Shown one piece after another: positions 11,802 to 24,994 of a stretch of 64,000 bases of DNA. Position numbers and translations under genes: made by a program. Under the pieces are notes generated by a model that searched no databases, had not been told where the DNA came from, and saw nothing but the letters and a program-made list of their open reading frames with translations. Numbering within the stretch: the stretch's first letter is position 1; every line of letters starts with the position of its first letter. The DNA lies in the NCBI GenBank assembly GCA_001910725.1, contig MJGA01000015.1, forward strand, positions 186,001-250,000, in the 5' to 3' direction. The DNA comes from Phanerodontia chrysosporium (lineage: Eukaryota; Basidiomycota; Agaricomycetes; Polyporales; Phanerochaetaceae).

Positions 11802-12183
11802 TTACTGGGTAGAGTGAGCAGAGTCATGCGGAGGCTGGAGGATACTGAGTCAGTAGAGTACGAGGTTGAGCATAGAGTCGACTCACAGTTTCTTTAATGT
11901 CGAGTGCAACAGCAAGGGCGTTGAACTCGGCAGCGGTGGGAGTCACCTTGCCAGTGCAGACTATGCAGCGAGCATTAAGGCAAGTGAAGAGAAACGATTG
12001 CAGATATACTCACCGTCAATAACGTGCTGTTCGTCCTTGCCGATCTTTGCGGCGATGTCAGCGTAGGAGAGGCCTAAGTATCCGTGTCAGCGGGCACAAG
12101 CTTGAGACAAGCAGGAGCCGCGATCGCTCACCCTTCTTCTCCTTAGCATTGGCGAGAGCGACACATTGCGGGTTCGGTGCCAT
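11802..12183 (-). pseudogene. cynS: cyanate lyase (cyanase), N-terminal domain only
   Basis: Cyanase converts cyanate and bicarbonate to ammonia and CO2; the family enzyme is a decamer of about 150-160 residues with an N-terminal helical domain and a C-terminal catalytic domain. Exons read here: 12183-12132 (MAPNPQCVALANAKEKK), 12073-12014 (GLSYADIAAKIGKDEQHVID), 11960-11887 (VCTGKVTPTAAEFNALAVAL, DIKET) and 11834-11806 (PPHDSAHST). These match the cyanase N-terminal domain closely and in order, with clean GTGAGT/AG junctions. If the last exon is not spliced, TAA at 11802-11804 ends a product of about 75 residues. The catalytic half (Arg, Glu and Ser active-site residues) was not found in the next 600 bp. 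A minus-strand TATATAA at 12233-12239 suggests the promoter persists. It is either a truncated remnant or a gene with a distant or missed 3' part; the retained N-terminal part shows no internal stop. Confidence 0.82.
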
Positions 12184-12232
12184 GGTTGGGGAGATCAGGT
12201 GGATTGGATGCCAGCGAATGGTTGGCCATGGG

Positions 12233-12239
12233 TTATATA
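12233..12239 (-). promoter_or_regulatory. TATA box of the cyanase remnant
   Basis: TATATAA on the minus strand, 50 bp upstream of the cynS ATG at 12183. Position and sequence suit a core promoter; function is inferred. Confidence 0.45.
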
Positions 12240-12900
12240 GTCTTCAAGAGAATTATCAGATAGGCCAGATAGACCATGGGTGCTACTGCGATCGGGTAAT
12301 CTTGCATGGAGATGTCACGCAGGATCCCAAACAGGACAACTCAACATCGCCAGTCTCCCCACATGCTCAAAAAAAGCGGTGCCGTGGGTAGATGGCCTAA
12401 CGTCCGCGGATGAAGATACGAGGATGACCGAGACAGAGAAGCCGGAACTTGGAGTGCCGCCAAGGCTAATACAGGACCGGAGGATACCGAACGTTGCAGA
12501 TGCTTTCGTTGTTCACACGAGCAGATGGAAGCTGCATGGGGCGGAGTAGTCTTGGGTCATGGAGAGAAGACCTCAGGGACGCAGGTAGATGTATTCATCG
12601 ATCGCGGAGGGCGCATGTCCGCAGTTCCTGATGGCCAGCTCTTAGGACTGTCAGCCATTTCAAAGGGCGTAGCTTCATTACAACGCGGTTGAGAACGCTA
12701 TGAAAGCCCCCCTTGCGCTTTCTGCCAGGCGACGAGATCAACTGAGCAGTGACTGACATTCAGGTAGCGACGGAGGGGACGGAGATGAAGTGTAGAAGCA
12801 TCGTAGAGTGCACTTGCTGCCTGTTTGAAATCGCAGAATAGGCCTCCAAGACGGCAGCTGATAGCAAGCAAGAAGGGCGACAGGACATCGACGCGCCCTG
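12240..12900. other. intergenic region upstream of RPS14
   Basis: Lies between the divergent cynS remnant and RPS14. No protein-coding exon recognised; it should contain most of the RPS14 promoter. Confidence 0.4.
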
Positions 12901-12902
12901 CA

Positions 12903-12943
12903 GTGACAGTGACAGTCACCATCATCACGCATGTCACAGTCAC
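12903..12943. promoter_or_regulatory. clustered GTGACA/TGTCAC and AGTCAC motifs upstream of RPS14
   Basis: Two abutting GTGACA units (12903-12914) run into an AGTCAC, and a TGTCAC (12932-12937) followed by another AGTCAC comes after. The block lies about 85-125 bp before the RPS14 start codon and is partly palindromic. The same hexamer is clustered upstream of ORC5. Possible transcription-factor sites; the factor is unknown. Confidence 0.4.
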
Positions 12944-13027
12944 ACGCGCGATGCTGGTGTCCCCGCCGCCCCCGACACTCGCTGTACACTCCGCAAGTCC
13001 CCTCAAGCCTCCCGCAAGTCGTTAGAG

Positions 13028-14080
<1,053 letters not shown>

Positions 14081-17000
14081 CTAGTCTGGTAAATTCCAAG
14101 AGTACACTTTCCCTGAATCTTCTCCATGGTACAAGCTCTCTCTGCAGCAGGGTAAGCAACATGGGTAGACATCCACTATGGAGCCACTCACCCGACGAAG
14201 CGCAATGCCGTTATGCACGGCAAGGCTCCACGAAGTGCAGCTGCGCCATCCGGAGTCTTCACCTTCATCTTCTTGAGCGTGACGAACTCCCAAACGGCCC
14301 TTTCGCCCGCGGGCGTGTTGTCTGTGTTCCATGTCCGCAGCGTGATGGTCCCGTCGGGCGAGCCTGTCGCTAGGACAGGCACCTTTGCGAACTCGCGCTC
14401 GTGGAAGGCCATGCTCGCGATGGGCGGATAGATGGGCGAGCCCGGGATGTCGGTGAGGTCCAACACCGCGACAGGCCTCGCGTTGATGGTGTGCAGCCAG
14501 AGCTTGTCCTGCGAACAGGTCGCGATGTAGCCCTGAAATTCGTGGATCAGGGCAGGGCAGGTCAGAGCGAATTAACGACCCTACGCACCGAGCTCTCCTG
14601 AATCGCGGCCAGGTGCACGGTATGGGCGGGACCCTCGCCATGCGATATTGACCGCACATACGTGCCTCTGTTGAGGTCCCAGAGGATTGCACTCCCGTCC
14701 TGCGAGCCGGAAACAACGAGCGACCACGACCGCGAGGCAGCGACGCATGTCACACGCGCAGAGTGCCCGCGCATGATGTGCGTCAGGTTCACGCTGAGTG
14801 GCGGCTCGGACTTGTGGTGCGCGCCGGTGACGCGGGCCAGCTTCCAGAGTCGGACGGTATAGTCGGTGGAGCCCGTGACCAGCGTGTCCGCGTCCGCAAA
14901 TGCGGCGCGCGAGCAGAGCGCGGACTCGACGACCTGCACGACCTTCTTGTCGACGTGGACTCGGAGTTCCCCGCAGGTGCTTGCGGGCAGTCCCACTCGA
15001 CTATTTCGTGAGGGCGAGACGGTACAGCCAGGGAACCAGAAGGACATGGAACTATTCTCTCCCCAATCAAGTCGATCCCAAGCTCAGCGACGGGCTTGCC
15101 GATATCTATGTTCTACGTTTGCGATGCGAGCGAAAGGGGGAACGATCACACTCACCCTTCACTACCCTCGTGTTCTGGGCCAGGAGATGATAGTCTTCAG
15201 GGATGCCGTAGATATTACCAATGGGTAATGTGGAGGTACCGTGCATCATGCGGTCGGGATGCGGAGAGTTGAACAGTTTCCGAGGCGTTTGGCCGACTGG
15301 TAACTTTGTGAGCACTACTCATATGCAAAGCCGGTGATTCACTCACAGTTGTGGATAATCCCGACAGTTGCTTCGCGCTCAAGATCGTCCGTAATCGCAT
15401 CGAGATCTACCAGCTATCAGCGTCTGCGCGTTATCACAAGTCGAGGACTATACCAATGGATCCCTCGTAACTCAGGGGGTGGAACACATTCAACGACTCT
15501 GGATCTCGTTGCTTATACCCCCAGATGAGATCGATCCAGGAAGGCAGGTTTCTGCTGACATAGTCGCTCTCTAAAGCTTGCCGGTTCAGCATAATGAACA
15601 ATAGAGGATCCTGCTTTGCCCAAGGTGGTAGCTTGACGTGGTGAATCCGCTCTCCGTTGTTTTGTTGTACACCAAAGTCGAGATTGGCAGTGTTTTCCAA
15701 GAACCTACATTACCATCAGCGACGGCAAGCACACGACTAGGCGAATGAACGCACTCCGGACAAGTGTAGAACTCAGGAATCAGTTCCCGTACGTCCCCTC
15801 GCAAGTCTTGTGAGGCTGATTCGTATGCTCGCTTCATGTCACTAGCATCACTCATTAGAACACCCCTGCCTGGACCGCTACTCGAGGACGCACCTGAACA
15901 GACGATCTGGTAGATCCCAATCGCCTCCCTACGCTATCAATATCCGCCTCTTTGAGTGTTGGATAAGACGCACCTGCAGTGTTTTGAACATGTGTGTGAA
16001 CGGCTCCATGCGGATGAGGAAGTGGCACACGATCATTGACGAGCTGAAGTGAGTTCCGTAATGGAAGGGTTTTTCGTCGACGCTGAGCAAAGCACTATAT
16101 CTAGCTTCCGCTGCTTCTCGTCTGGCTTCTGTCAATGCGCCCATAGGTTTAGATAGACTGAACGGACTGAATTAGCACTGAAGCAAGAAAGGCTGCAACA
16201 ACATACTCTCGGAAGGTCCTCTCAGAGTCGAAATCTAGTTGCTCTGAGGAGTAGTCGCTGATAATCCAGGCTGTGCTGGTTTAAGACGGCTGTACTCTTC
16301 GCTGCCTATCCATGGTAAACCACTCACGGAATACTGGGTATTGCGTGGCATCACTGGGCGTGCGACCCGAGACCTGGTTGAGGATGCTGATGTACGTGAA
16401 CTACACGAGTTTCTTCAACAGACCATTCGATATAGCGGTAAAAGACTCACATTAGAGATCTCTCTCGCCTGCCACTTCCTTTGAGCAGTCGCCAGCTCAT
16501 CTGCCCGGAAGCCCATCAGGGCTCCCGCGCTCATGGTGCCACTAAGTCTCGCGCTAAGCCGACTGACAATCGGCGACTTGAGAATAGCGGGAGTGAGGCC
16601 CGCGGGAGTAAGACTGTTCCCGTATCTTTCGCCGCCAGACATCAGATGGTTAAGCCTGTCGCCCATAGCCTGCCTTTTGTCCTTGCCGGTAAAGACAACA
16701 AGAAGCGATCGGCTGTCCTTGAAGTATAGCTCAAGCCTGAAAGGCGGTCAGACGAGCGCAGCACCGGCAATGATCGAGTACGTACGCGACATCGCGGAAC
16801 AGGAAGGTGCGCTCACTGAAGCTTGCGATCTGGTCAAAGGACCATCGCTGTGCGCACTGCGAGCTGCACATGTCCATCGCTGTACCAGGTATGAGGAACA
16901 TTTCTTTGGTGCATCGGATGCATCTATGACTTCTCCGTCTTCGTTCTGAACAAGACCATCCATCATATACAGGTGCGTCCGACCAAAAATGAGAAGACCA

Positions 17001-20000
17001 GCTGCGAAAGATGATGTTAGCAAGTGACTGCGAGCTAAGATGCGAATGAAACATACGGAATGAGTCTATACCAGATATCCGCGCAACTGTTTCTACGGCC
17101 TCTATGACATCACCAGCTTCAAGCTCATGTCGCACTCTACGGTGTTTATCGTCTAGGACCTCTTCTTCCAGAAACCGATCTGCATATCCACGGTCAACAA
17201 CTGGGCGAGCCACGTCAAGCTTGAACATGCACAGACCTTCCGCGCTCGCTGAAATCTCGTAGGACTCAGCCCAAGGCGGCGTTGCCGCCTGGACTACAGA
17301 CTGTGCATCAGACGAGGGTTCCTGGATCCTCAGGTTCTGCAGCTTCTTGTCAATTTGAGACAAGAATACCCTCTCGTGCTCAGGTTCGAGCTTCTTCCTG
17401 GAACGGAAATCAACGACAACAGCCAGAGGAGCATGGCCAAGGTGCATTTACCTGACACGGTATGGCCCTTCGGTCTCGTCTAGCTTCCACGTCTGCTCTG
17501 CTTCAGGCGACGCCCAAAGCCCACGCTCCGTCATCAGGACGGCACCCCACTCCGTTAAGCGTGAGATCTGCCGGCGCTGCTCGCGCAGGTCGAGGATGTT
17601 CTTGCGCAGCCGTTTCCGCTCCGTCGCGGTCACATTCTTCCGCCACTCCTGGATCTTGGTATTCAAGCGTTGGACCGTGCGCTCCCCGAGGTGCATGCTG
17701 AGCCGTGTCGACTGGCGGCGCCCGTGCTTCGGCCGGCCTTGGATGACGGCGTTCGGGTTGATACCCGATTGAGGCGTTGTGCTAGGGTGGAGGATAACCT
17801 CCGCGGTCTGCACTGTCTCAAGGATCTGAGACTACGTTTGAGCGACTACTGCATGAGGCGTGATGAATCTGCGCCTACCTCCTTCCGCTGAACCACCGCG
17901 ACGACGTCGTCCAGAGATATGCTCAAGGCAAGGTGGCTCAGCTTCTCCAACACCCATACAACGATGCTATCGAGCTCTGCCACCCCTGCTATGGCGGTGA
18001 CAAAAGACTTGAACGCGTCGATGAACGTCTGCGTGGTCACTTGTGACCGGAAAGCTTCTCGGAACGTCGGACTGAAGGAATGTATCTTGATCAACTCTTC
18101 TAGCAAGCTGTTCGCATACACTCCTGCTTCACCCAGCGCTGAACATGCTATCAGCATCGCAGCATGGAATAGCACATGGCATACCTACCATGGGCGTCAT
18201 GGTGCAGATCGCTCGCGCCCGAGAGGATGTCGAGCTCGTACTTGAGGCACGCGAAGATGACGGGCAGCATGTGGGGGCAGACAATCGCTGGCTCCGCGGT
18301 CTGGGCGGTGTACGCCCCACCGAGAAGCACGTCGAAAGCTGCGGCTTGAACGCTCGGTGCCCATGCCTGGGGGAGGACAGTCTTCAAGGTGATCCACCCG
18401 CTGACAAGCTCGAATTTCCTGCCGAAGGACGCGTTGACCTTGAGGCCACACTCAACGAGCCGCAGGACGTGCGTCGCGATCGACGGTGTTGGCCGGTCGC
18501 CGAGGAGCAGCAGACAGATGCGTGTCAGCGGGAGTGCGGTGCTGAATTTCGTGAACGCGTTCGGAGTGTGCTGCAGGATCGCGACAAGGGCCTCAAAAAC
18601 TAGCTCGGCCCGTAAGCGGGACTCGCTTGGGTCCAAGCGGAGCAGAGGAGACTGTGGGAGGCCTGACTCTGGGGCATCTACGGGACTTGTCGGTTACGCT
18701 TATTCACTGGCGTGTCAGACAACACGTACCTGGATGAAGATTTGCAGCCAAGTACGCGACAATCGGCTTGATCACGTCGTCCGTCGAGAACTGGGCTTCA
18801 GCGACGATCTTCAGCGTGTCGATCAGCCACGGTATGGACTCTGACTGGTACCAGTCCGTCTGTAGTGCGAAGATAAACTTGCGGACAATGTTCATCTTCC
18901 CGAGGCGCTGTTTGATATTAAACTTCTTATACCTGCTCGTCCGAAGGAGCATCGAGAACTGCTCCATGTGCGCCTGTTGGATCTCGGTCTTGGTCTGCGC
19001 CCAAAGCTGTAGGTCTAGCGCGATGGCGCGATAGGCCACGGTGTTGATGACCGTCGATTGACTGTGGAACAAGACAAGGATCAGTCAACAACGTGAGGAC
19101 AGTGAGAGTGCGTGCTCACTCTGGTGACCTGAAACTGAGCCCCAAGAACTCGAACAACGTCTCGAAACCAGTCATGTTGATGAGCTGGCTCTTCTGCCGC
19201 AACAGGTCCGCGAGTATCTCGTAGCCACGGACGCGCTCCATGTCGTCCGAGTTTTGCCAGTCATTGCGTAGCCCTCCGGCCAGGATGGCCAGCGTGCGTG
19301 ACAGCTCGTGCGGGCTCTGCGAGACAAGCGAGGTCAGCGACCACCGCATACGCACCGTCCAGGCATGGAGCGAGACACTCACGTTCGCAAGCTGTATCAA
19401 CCTCAACGGCAGCGCCGCGCCGCCGAGCCTCCACATTGACAGGTCCAGGGACACATTCCGCACGATGACGACGTCGCCGTCGAGGATGACGCTCAGCCCG
19501 CGGTCGTTCTGCAGGATGTCGAGCTGGTCCGTGCGCTCGGAGACGCACATGTTGCAGAGCGACGGCGTGAGCACGAACGCGATGGCGTCGCAGCTGATCC
19601 CAGGCCGCGCTTGATGAGCCCACTCATCGTCGACGGCTTCTTCGACTGCGCGACGCTCGTCAGGAAGATGCTCAGCGACGTCGCCGCCTCGTACGTCATG
19701 AACTTCGCGAGATCCGACGCCTGGAAGTGGCTCGTGTACCGCGGGCCGAGGTGCTGAATGAACCGAGGGATGTCGTCGCCTGCCCAGGCAGCTGAGCACA
19801 CAATTCAGAAGAAGTAGCGCCAGCACTCACCTAGCGGGCACGAGAGGAAGTAAGCAGACGCAAGAGCCCAGCTCATGGTCGCGGCCTCTGTCGGATCACC
19901 GACGGTGTACACGCCCTCCTTGCCGTGACCTTCAACCCGCGGGTATTGCCACTCCATAACATCACTCAGGACGCCATCAATGAACAGCCCTGGCGCAGAC

Positions 20001-21506
20001 ATCAGCGGTGACACACAAAGAGAAGCAACGGATGCTACAAACGGACGGTCGGCGCGGACGCCCTGTGGGGATAGTGCACCAGCGCGACGTGTGTCCAGCG
20101 GCCGGTCTGCAGCGCAGGCTTGAACTTCGGGAGCTCGCGGGCGACGGTGCTCACACAGCCGAGGACGCCCTTCGGGTGCACCTGCAGCGCAAACACACGC
20201 GCGCCGCCCGCCGTGATCGTGAATAGGTCCTGCGGGGCCTCGGCCGGGAACTTCTCGACCCGTAGCCACACCATGAACGTGAAGCCGGCGGTGGGCAGTG
20301 CACGCGACTCGGTCGGGACGCTGATCGCCGCGGCCCCCTCCATCGACATGTGCTCCGGCCAGCGCGCCTTCATGCCCGCGCGCAGGAGCTCGAGCACCTC
20401 GCCGTCGAGCGTCTCGTCGGCGCGCACCGCGCGCTGGAACATCGTGCGCGCGACGGTCGTGTCCGAGCCAAGCTCCATGAGGCGCTTCAGCACCTTCAGG
20501 ACCGCCTGGCGCTCGTGCTTCGCGAGTACGCGCGCAGGCTCGCAGCCGCCGGGGCCGCTGGCGTGGTACAGGTCGAAGAGCGGGCCGACGAGGTTCAGGC
20601 TCGTGAGCACGGCGTGGTTGCGGTGGCTGTGCCACGTCAGCCTGTCCAGCAGGCGGAGCGTGGTGTAGCGCAGGCGCGGCGCCTTGGGCTCCGGGAAGTG
20701 GTCGAGCGACGCGAACAACACGCGGAACGCGCCTGGATGCCGGATGAATTTGAGCATAGGATCCGCGTCGTGCAGCTGCGTGTCGACGGCGTCGTACGCG
20801 AAGTCGTCCGGGGCGATGAACATGGCCGAGAGCGAGAAGTTGTGCACGCCAAGCGCGACAAGGAAGCCCAGCGTCTGCTCCACAGTCTTGCAGTCCGAGA
20901 CGAGCGGCAGGACTGCTTGCGCGAGAGAGTCGTACCCCACTGAGCGCTGCACAGGGTGAGCCGCGGACGCACACGGGGGCGGCATGCACGCACCTCGAAG
21001 AACGACGTGTTCGCTTTGTGGTTGTCCATCGCTTCCGAGATGATCACAAAGACGAGGCGGACAGCCTCCAGCACCTCGTGCACAATCTCGTCGCCGGGCG
21101 CGGCGACAGCCCAAGAGTGGCCCGGCTGGATGGTCGCGAGCACGCTCATGAGCACCAGGAAGCCGTCCATCTCCCGGAAGACGTCCTTCGTGCACGCGTC
21201 CTGCACCATAATGCCGTGCACCTCGACGAGCACCTGCGGCAGTCATGAAGCTTCTCTGCCAGACATGAACAGCAGCAGACGTACCTGCGTGCGGTCGCTG
21301 AGGCCCTCCGCGACCTTGAGCCGCTCGACGGCATTGCGCATGACCTCGACGAGAACATCCCGTGCAAAGTCTTCAGGTGCCGGCTCAGTATCGTCTGGGT
21401 CTGGTGTGCCTCGGGCCGCGGCGTGAGCGGGAAGCGGCTGCTCAGCGGGGAAAGGAGCGACCGCAACATTGGCTGGGAGACCGTGCTGCACGGTCGATGT
21501 GAATGT
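14081..21506 (-). CDS. BEACH domain 'beige-like' protein (ConA-like, PH-BEACH, WD40)
   Basis: Giant scaffold of the LYST/neurobeachin class, acting in vesicle traffic and membrane fission or fusion at endo-lysosomal membranes. Read 5' to 3' on the minus strand: helical armadillo-type N-terminus (21.5-20.3 kb); a ConA-like lectin fold ([37 protein letters not shown]) at about 20.3-20.0 kb; a long helical DUF4704-like region (19.8-17.5 kb); the PH-BEACH domain ([20 protein letters not shown]) near 17.0 kb; BEACH core motifs [61 protein letters not shown] and GQTPRKLF (16.5-15.2 kb); then WD40 repeats ([41 protein letters not shown]) ending YSWNLPD* at 14081. About 15-20 short introns. The exon starting at 21506 lacks an ATG; a candidate first exon begins at ATG 21769 (MGELENGC). 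A tandem overlap with the divergent gene's promoter follows. Confidence 0.93.
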
Positions 21507-21509
21507 CTA

Positions 21510-21935
21510 CTCCTCCGTGGTGGTCGCAGAGCACGCGAGCGAGTACTGGAGCAAAAAGTAGACGTGGAGATGGGTTGCTGGTAGGGTGTGGATGGTGGGA
21601 AGTGCCAAGCGAGGGGAGTAGCGGGGGACGGCGATGGTGAGGCGCGTCAGGCGGGGGCGCTTTCCTTTCTGGGGCAATCCCGCCTTTTACCCCTCGGGTT
21701 AGGGTTACCTTGGTTTGAGTCTTTCTGCAGCTGTCCTTGTCCGTTGCAGCCGTTCTCTAGCTCGCCCATGCCACTCTTTCCTTCCGAGTAGATCTCTTAG
21801 AATAGCCTACGACAGCAAGCCCTCGGACACTGTGTCCTAATACTGAACTCGGCCTGGTCGCCCTCGGTACTCGCTTTATTCGACGTTCTTTCCTGACGAC
21901 TCTCGACGACGACAACGACAACGACAACCTTCGCC
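21510..21935. promoter_or_regulatory. short divergent promoter between the BEACH gene and the Kre9-like gene
   Basis: If the BEACH gene starts at ATG 21769 (minus), only 166 bp separate the two start codons. The plus-strand side carries a CT-rich leader and a (CGACAA)-like run at about 21909-21927 just before ATG 21936. This layout suggests a shared bidirectional promoter. Confidence 0.4.
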
Positions 21936-22757
21936 ATGGCAAACACGCTCTATCGACTTGCGACTCTTCTCTGGCTCGCCGCTTCTCTCGCGCTCTCCGC
22001 CTCTGCCGGACTCTACGGCACCTCGCCTGTCGCAAGCACCGTCTGGGACGCCGGCCGTTCGCAGACGATCACCTGGACGGACGACAAGTCCGCGCCGCAC
22101 CTCGCGCAGCTCGGCACGCTCGACATCGAGCTGCTCTCCGGCGCCGACGACGAGGTGCGCTCCCTCCCCGGAGTCGACGCGTCGCCCCGCTGACCGCGCA
22201 TATACACGCCCAGGCCCCCGTCGCGACGCTCGCGCGCGGCGTCTCCGCGACCGCGAGGTCCCACACCGTGTGGGTCTCGCCCACCTGGGCGCACAACACC
22301 TCCGACTAGTACGTCTTCCTCCTGCGTCTCACACACGCACCCCGCGCGCCCGTGCTCATCCCGGACCGCTTGCAGCTACCTGCGCTTCCGCAGCGCGCGC
22401 GGCCCCGCGTCGTACAGCGCGTTCTTCACGATCCTGGGGACGTCCGCCGTCGCGCCCGCGGCGCCGCTGAACGCGAGCACCACGGCAGGCGCGGGCGACA
22501 CGCTGTACACGCCGCTCCTGACGCTCGTCCTCCCGAACACGACCGTCGTGTCTGCGCTCGCGCCGCAGCGCACGAGCGCGCGCCCTGTGGCGACCGCGCC
22601 GCCCGTGAGCAGCGCCGACGAGGACGCGTACCTGCACGCGCACGGAGAGAGCAGCCCGAACAGCGCGCCCGGCCGCCGCGTCGACTATGAGCGGCTCAAG
22701 TTTCGGCTCGTCTTTGTCGTCTGGCCTGCGCTCGTCGGGATCACGATGGCATTGTGA
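21936..22757 (+). CDS. Kre9/Knh1-like Ser/Thr GPI-anchored secreted protein
   Basis: A small cell-surface protein. Exons 21936-22154, 22214-22308 and 22376-22757 join in frame. Residues 1-24 are a signal peptide (LATLLWLAASLALSASA). The next ~100 residues fit the Kre9/Knh1 N-terminal domain: SPVASTVWDAGRSQTITWTD, LGTLDIELLSG, VATLARGVSATARSHTVWVS, then YYLRFRS and AFFTI. Two NxT/NxS sites (LNAST, PNTTVV) are present. The C-terminus is hydrophobic (LVFVVWPALVGITMAL) with small residues ahead of it, as expected for a GPI signal, although several charged residues intervene. Kre9/Knh1 relatives are linked to beta-1,6-glucan and cell-wall assembly in yeast, but many basidiomycete members have no tested role. 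Shares its promoter with the BEACH gene. Confidence 0.8.
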
Positions 22758-23264
22758 TGCCTAGACATCGGACTTGAGGATATACGGTGTATCGTTAGAT
22801 TTGTATACCTAGTTTTCAACGAACTGTATCACTTCGACCCTTTCAGGAACTGTGTTACGCGTCTGCGCACAACCGTGATCGACGAGGGAAAACGATTAGC
22901 CTCGTAATTTTCTGGCGACGAACGCCACAAAGCCTCCGTTCGATTGCTTCATTTCGGAGCGGAAACGTACACGGATCATCAAAAGTCATTATTGGGTGTG
23001 CTACAGAAGATTACTACAGTACGATACAACAAGACGTGGGATGGAGCTGCGAAAGCATAACAACGTCGTCAAAGGTCATGCAAAATCGAACGACCACGGG
23101 TATACACGGCCACCACATGGTATCTCCCCTCAAAGACACAACGGATCACGGAGAAAGATCATAGGAAATCTGGTACAGTTTCTCAGCACGGAAGCAATGC
23201 GTGGAAAGGAGGATCGGACGTACGAGGGCCACATGTCTCTTTTTGATAGGCGACGCGGAGAAGG
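22758..23264. other. convergent intergenic region
   Basis: 507 bp between the stops of the Kre9-like gene (plus) and the four-helix protein (minus). AT-richer at its left end, consistent with 3' UTR. No gene recognised. Confidence 0.45.
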
Positions 23265-23985
23265 TCAGACGTCTTGCTGGGCAATGCGGGACTTGTCCTT
23301 CTCCGAGACCTCTTCCTCGCGGTCGACACCCGCAGAGCTCACGGGGTACGCCTTGATGGTCCGTGTGCCGCGTGCGTCGAGGAAGGACAACACCGCGGAT
23401 GTCGTGCCGAAAAGGAATGCAAACCATTGGAGAACGGCCGGCAGGCGCACTACATCAAAAGCAATGAGTGCACAAGCAGGGATCAAAATACTAGAACGTT
23501 GTACGCACGATAGTCGACATGACGGTACTCTGTAGTCGCGCCGAGAGACGCGACGACCTGCTGGATGACCTGAGGCTGGATCTGAATCGCGCCGATGAAT
23601 GCGGTGATCTTCGCGGAGCGGTTCGCGAAAAAGTCGGTAAAGGGAACAAGCGTCGCAAAGAGCCAGACGGAGAGGAACGCGAGGACGGCGCCCTCGATGC
23701 GGAGGGTGCGGGGGGCGCGGGCGCGGGCGAGGAAGGCGGGGACGAGGAACGCGAGCGAGGCGAGGGCGAGGAGACCGCAGACGACGGTGAGGACGTAGCC
23801 GGCGTCGAGCACGTCGCTGGTGTCGACGGACACGGACGCGCCGGCGGGGACGGCGGCCTCGAGCTGGTGCTTCTCGTGTTTGAACTTGACGAGGGCGTTG
23901 ATGCCGACGCCCATGCCGACGACGCCAAAGGCGAAGGAGAGAAGAGCGAGGCGATGCGGGTCGCGGTGAGCATCGTGTGCGCCAT
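23265..23985 (-). CDS. four-helix membrane protein of unknown function (start frame disrupted)
   Basis: Exons 23985-23509 and 23449-23265 join through a GTGCGT donor. The protein has four predicted membrane helices: LALLSFAFGVVGMGVGINAL, VLTVVCGLLALASLAFLVPA, LAFLSVWLFATLVPF, and, after the splice, VLQWFAFLFGTTSAVLSFL. Between helices 1 and 2 is an acidic/hydrophilic loop, and the tail is charged (DREEEVSEKDKSRIAQQDV). It resembles basidiomycete tetraspanning proteins of unknown role, not tetraspanins (no CCG). The best start, ATG 23985 (MAHTMLTATRI), has a CT-rich leader and an AATAAATA element about 85 bp upstream, but it is one base out of frame with helix 1. Reading the helix frame upstream runs through what looks like 5' UTR. 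A one-base sequence error or a real frameshift explains this. Confidence 0.68.
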
Positions 23986-24994
23986 GGCGGGCCTCGACGT
24001 CGAGGGGTGTGTGGGAGAAAAAGAGACGGGTGCTGGGCGCAAGGAAGGTCCGGCGGCGCACGGAGTATTTATTGGAGGCGGAGCCGCCACGGTGATCAAT
24101 GGTGTCATGGCGCATATGGTCTTCGACGACCGTTGAATTCAATGTCCCATATGACCGCACGCGGATGAGCTAGAAGCAGCAATGTCCTTGCCCTTTCTAG
24201 GATCCCATCTGATCGGCAGCCCGCCGCTTATGGCAAGCATCTTCGTCCGGTGATATGGGTCCCATTCGGGCTTCTCCACACTCTCGCATTCCACAGTCAC
24301 ACGACGGCTTCGGCACACGGCTAACCGTCCCCGCTCACCAGCAGCACAAGAAATATACACGCCTCTTGCTCGAAAGTACGCCACATCGGCATCATCCATC
24401 AGTGGACCGCAGAACGCCACAGCACAATGTGTCAGCACGCGGCGGGCATTCCGAGCGCTCAAGACGTACTTGCTCGGCAGCCTTCACGCTCAGAGCACCC
24501 CCTGATATTGCTCGCAGCACATGTCCCCGCGCTTGAGTTGGCGCTGCAGACAGAGTGCTAGCCCAAAGTAGACATGTTAGTCAGCCTGTATCGTTCAGCA
24601 TCTCGCTCTGCGTCAAGTGAGCCAATCTCCTGTTGTTACATCTTCACCATTCTTGTTTAGCAGCACCAACGACGAGAACCGCGAAATAAAAGGTAAGAAA
24701 CAGCTGCAGGGAAAACATCACTTTGACTATGACTACGATCGCTTCAAGCACGACATGTTGTACCAGAGTTACCGTCAGAGCTGCGCAGCCCTGATCCTCT
24801 CAGGACCTCCTCAGGGTTTACAGAAGGCTGAGATGTACTAAAGATGAACCGATCCCTAGGCCTTTCTCTGTCATCAAGGAAATTGCGCCGCCAATAATCC
24901 ACTTACTTCTTCCAAAGTATCTTCTAGACTAAAATTGATATACGAGACGGCTGTTGCGAGGCTACATCGCGGCCTACGGGAAGCGTATATACAA
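23986..24994. other. intergenic region, about 1 kb
   Basis: This contains the promoter of the four-helix gene at its left edge and the 3' flank of the Apd1-like gene at its right edge. Frames of up to ~107 codons occur on either strand without motifs. No gene called. Confidence 0.4.

Noticed and set aside
12903..12943. Hairpin terminator or riboswitch from the GTGACA/TGTCAC inverted units
   Set aside because: Location is a Pol II promoter upstream of RPS14; a transcription-factor cluster is a simpler explanation than an RNA structure.
19805..20989. 394-codon minus frame in the BEACH locus
   Set aside because: Shadow frame; the real exon is in the adjacent frame carrying the ConA-like domain.
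23519..24136. Plus-strand acidic frame of 205 codons opposite the four-helix gene
   Set aside because: Antisense reflection of the GC-rich coding exon (Glu/Asp/Gly runs opposite Ala/Val/Leu codons).
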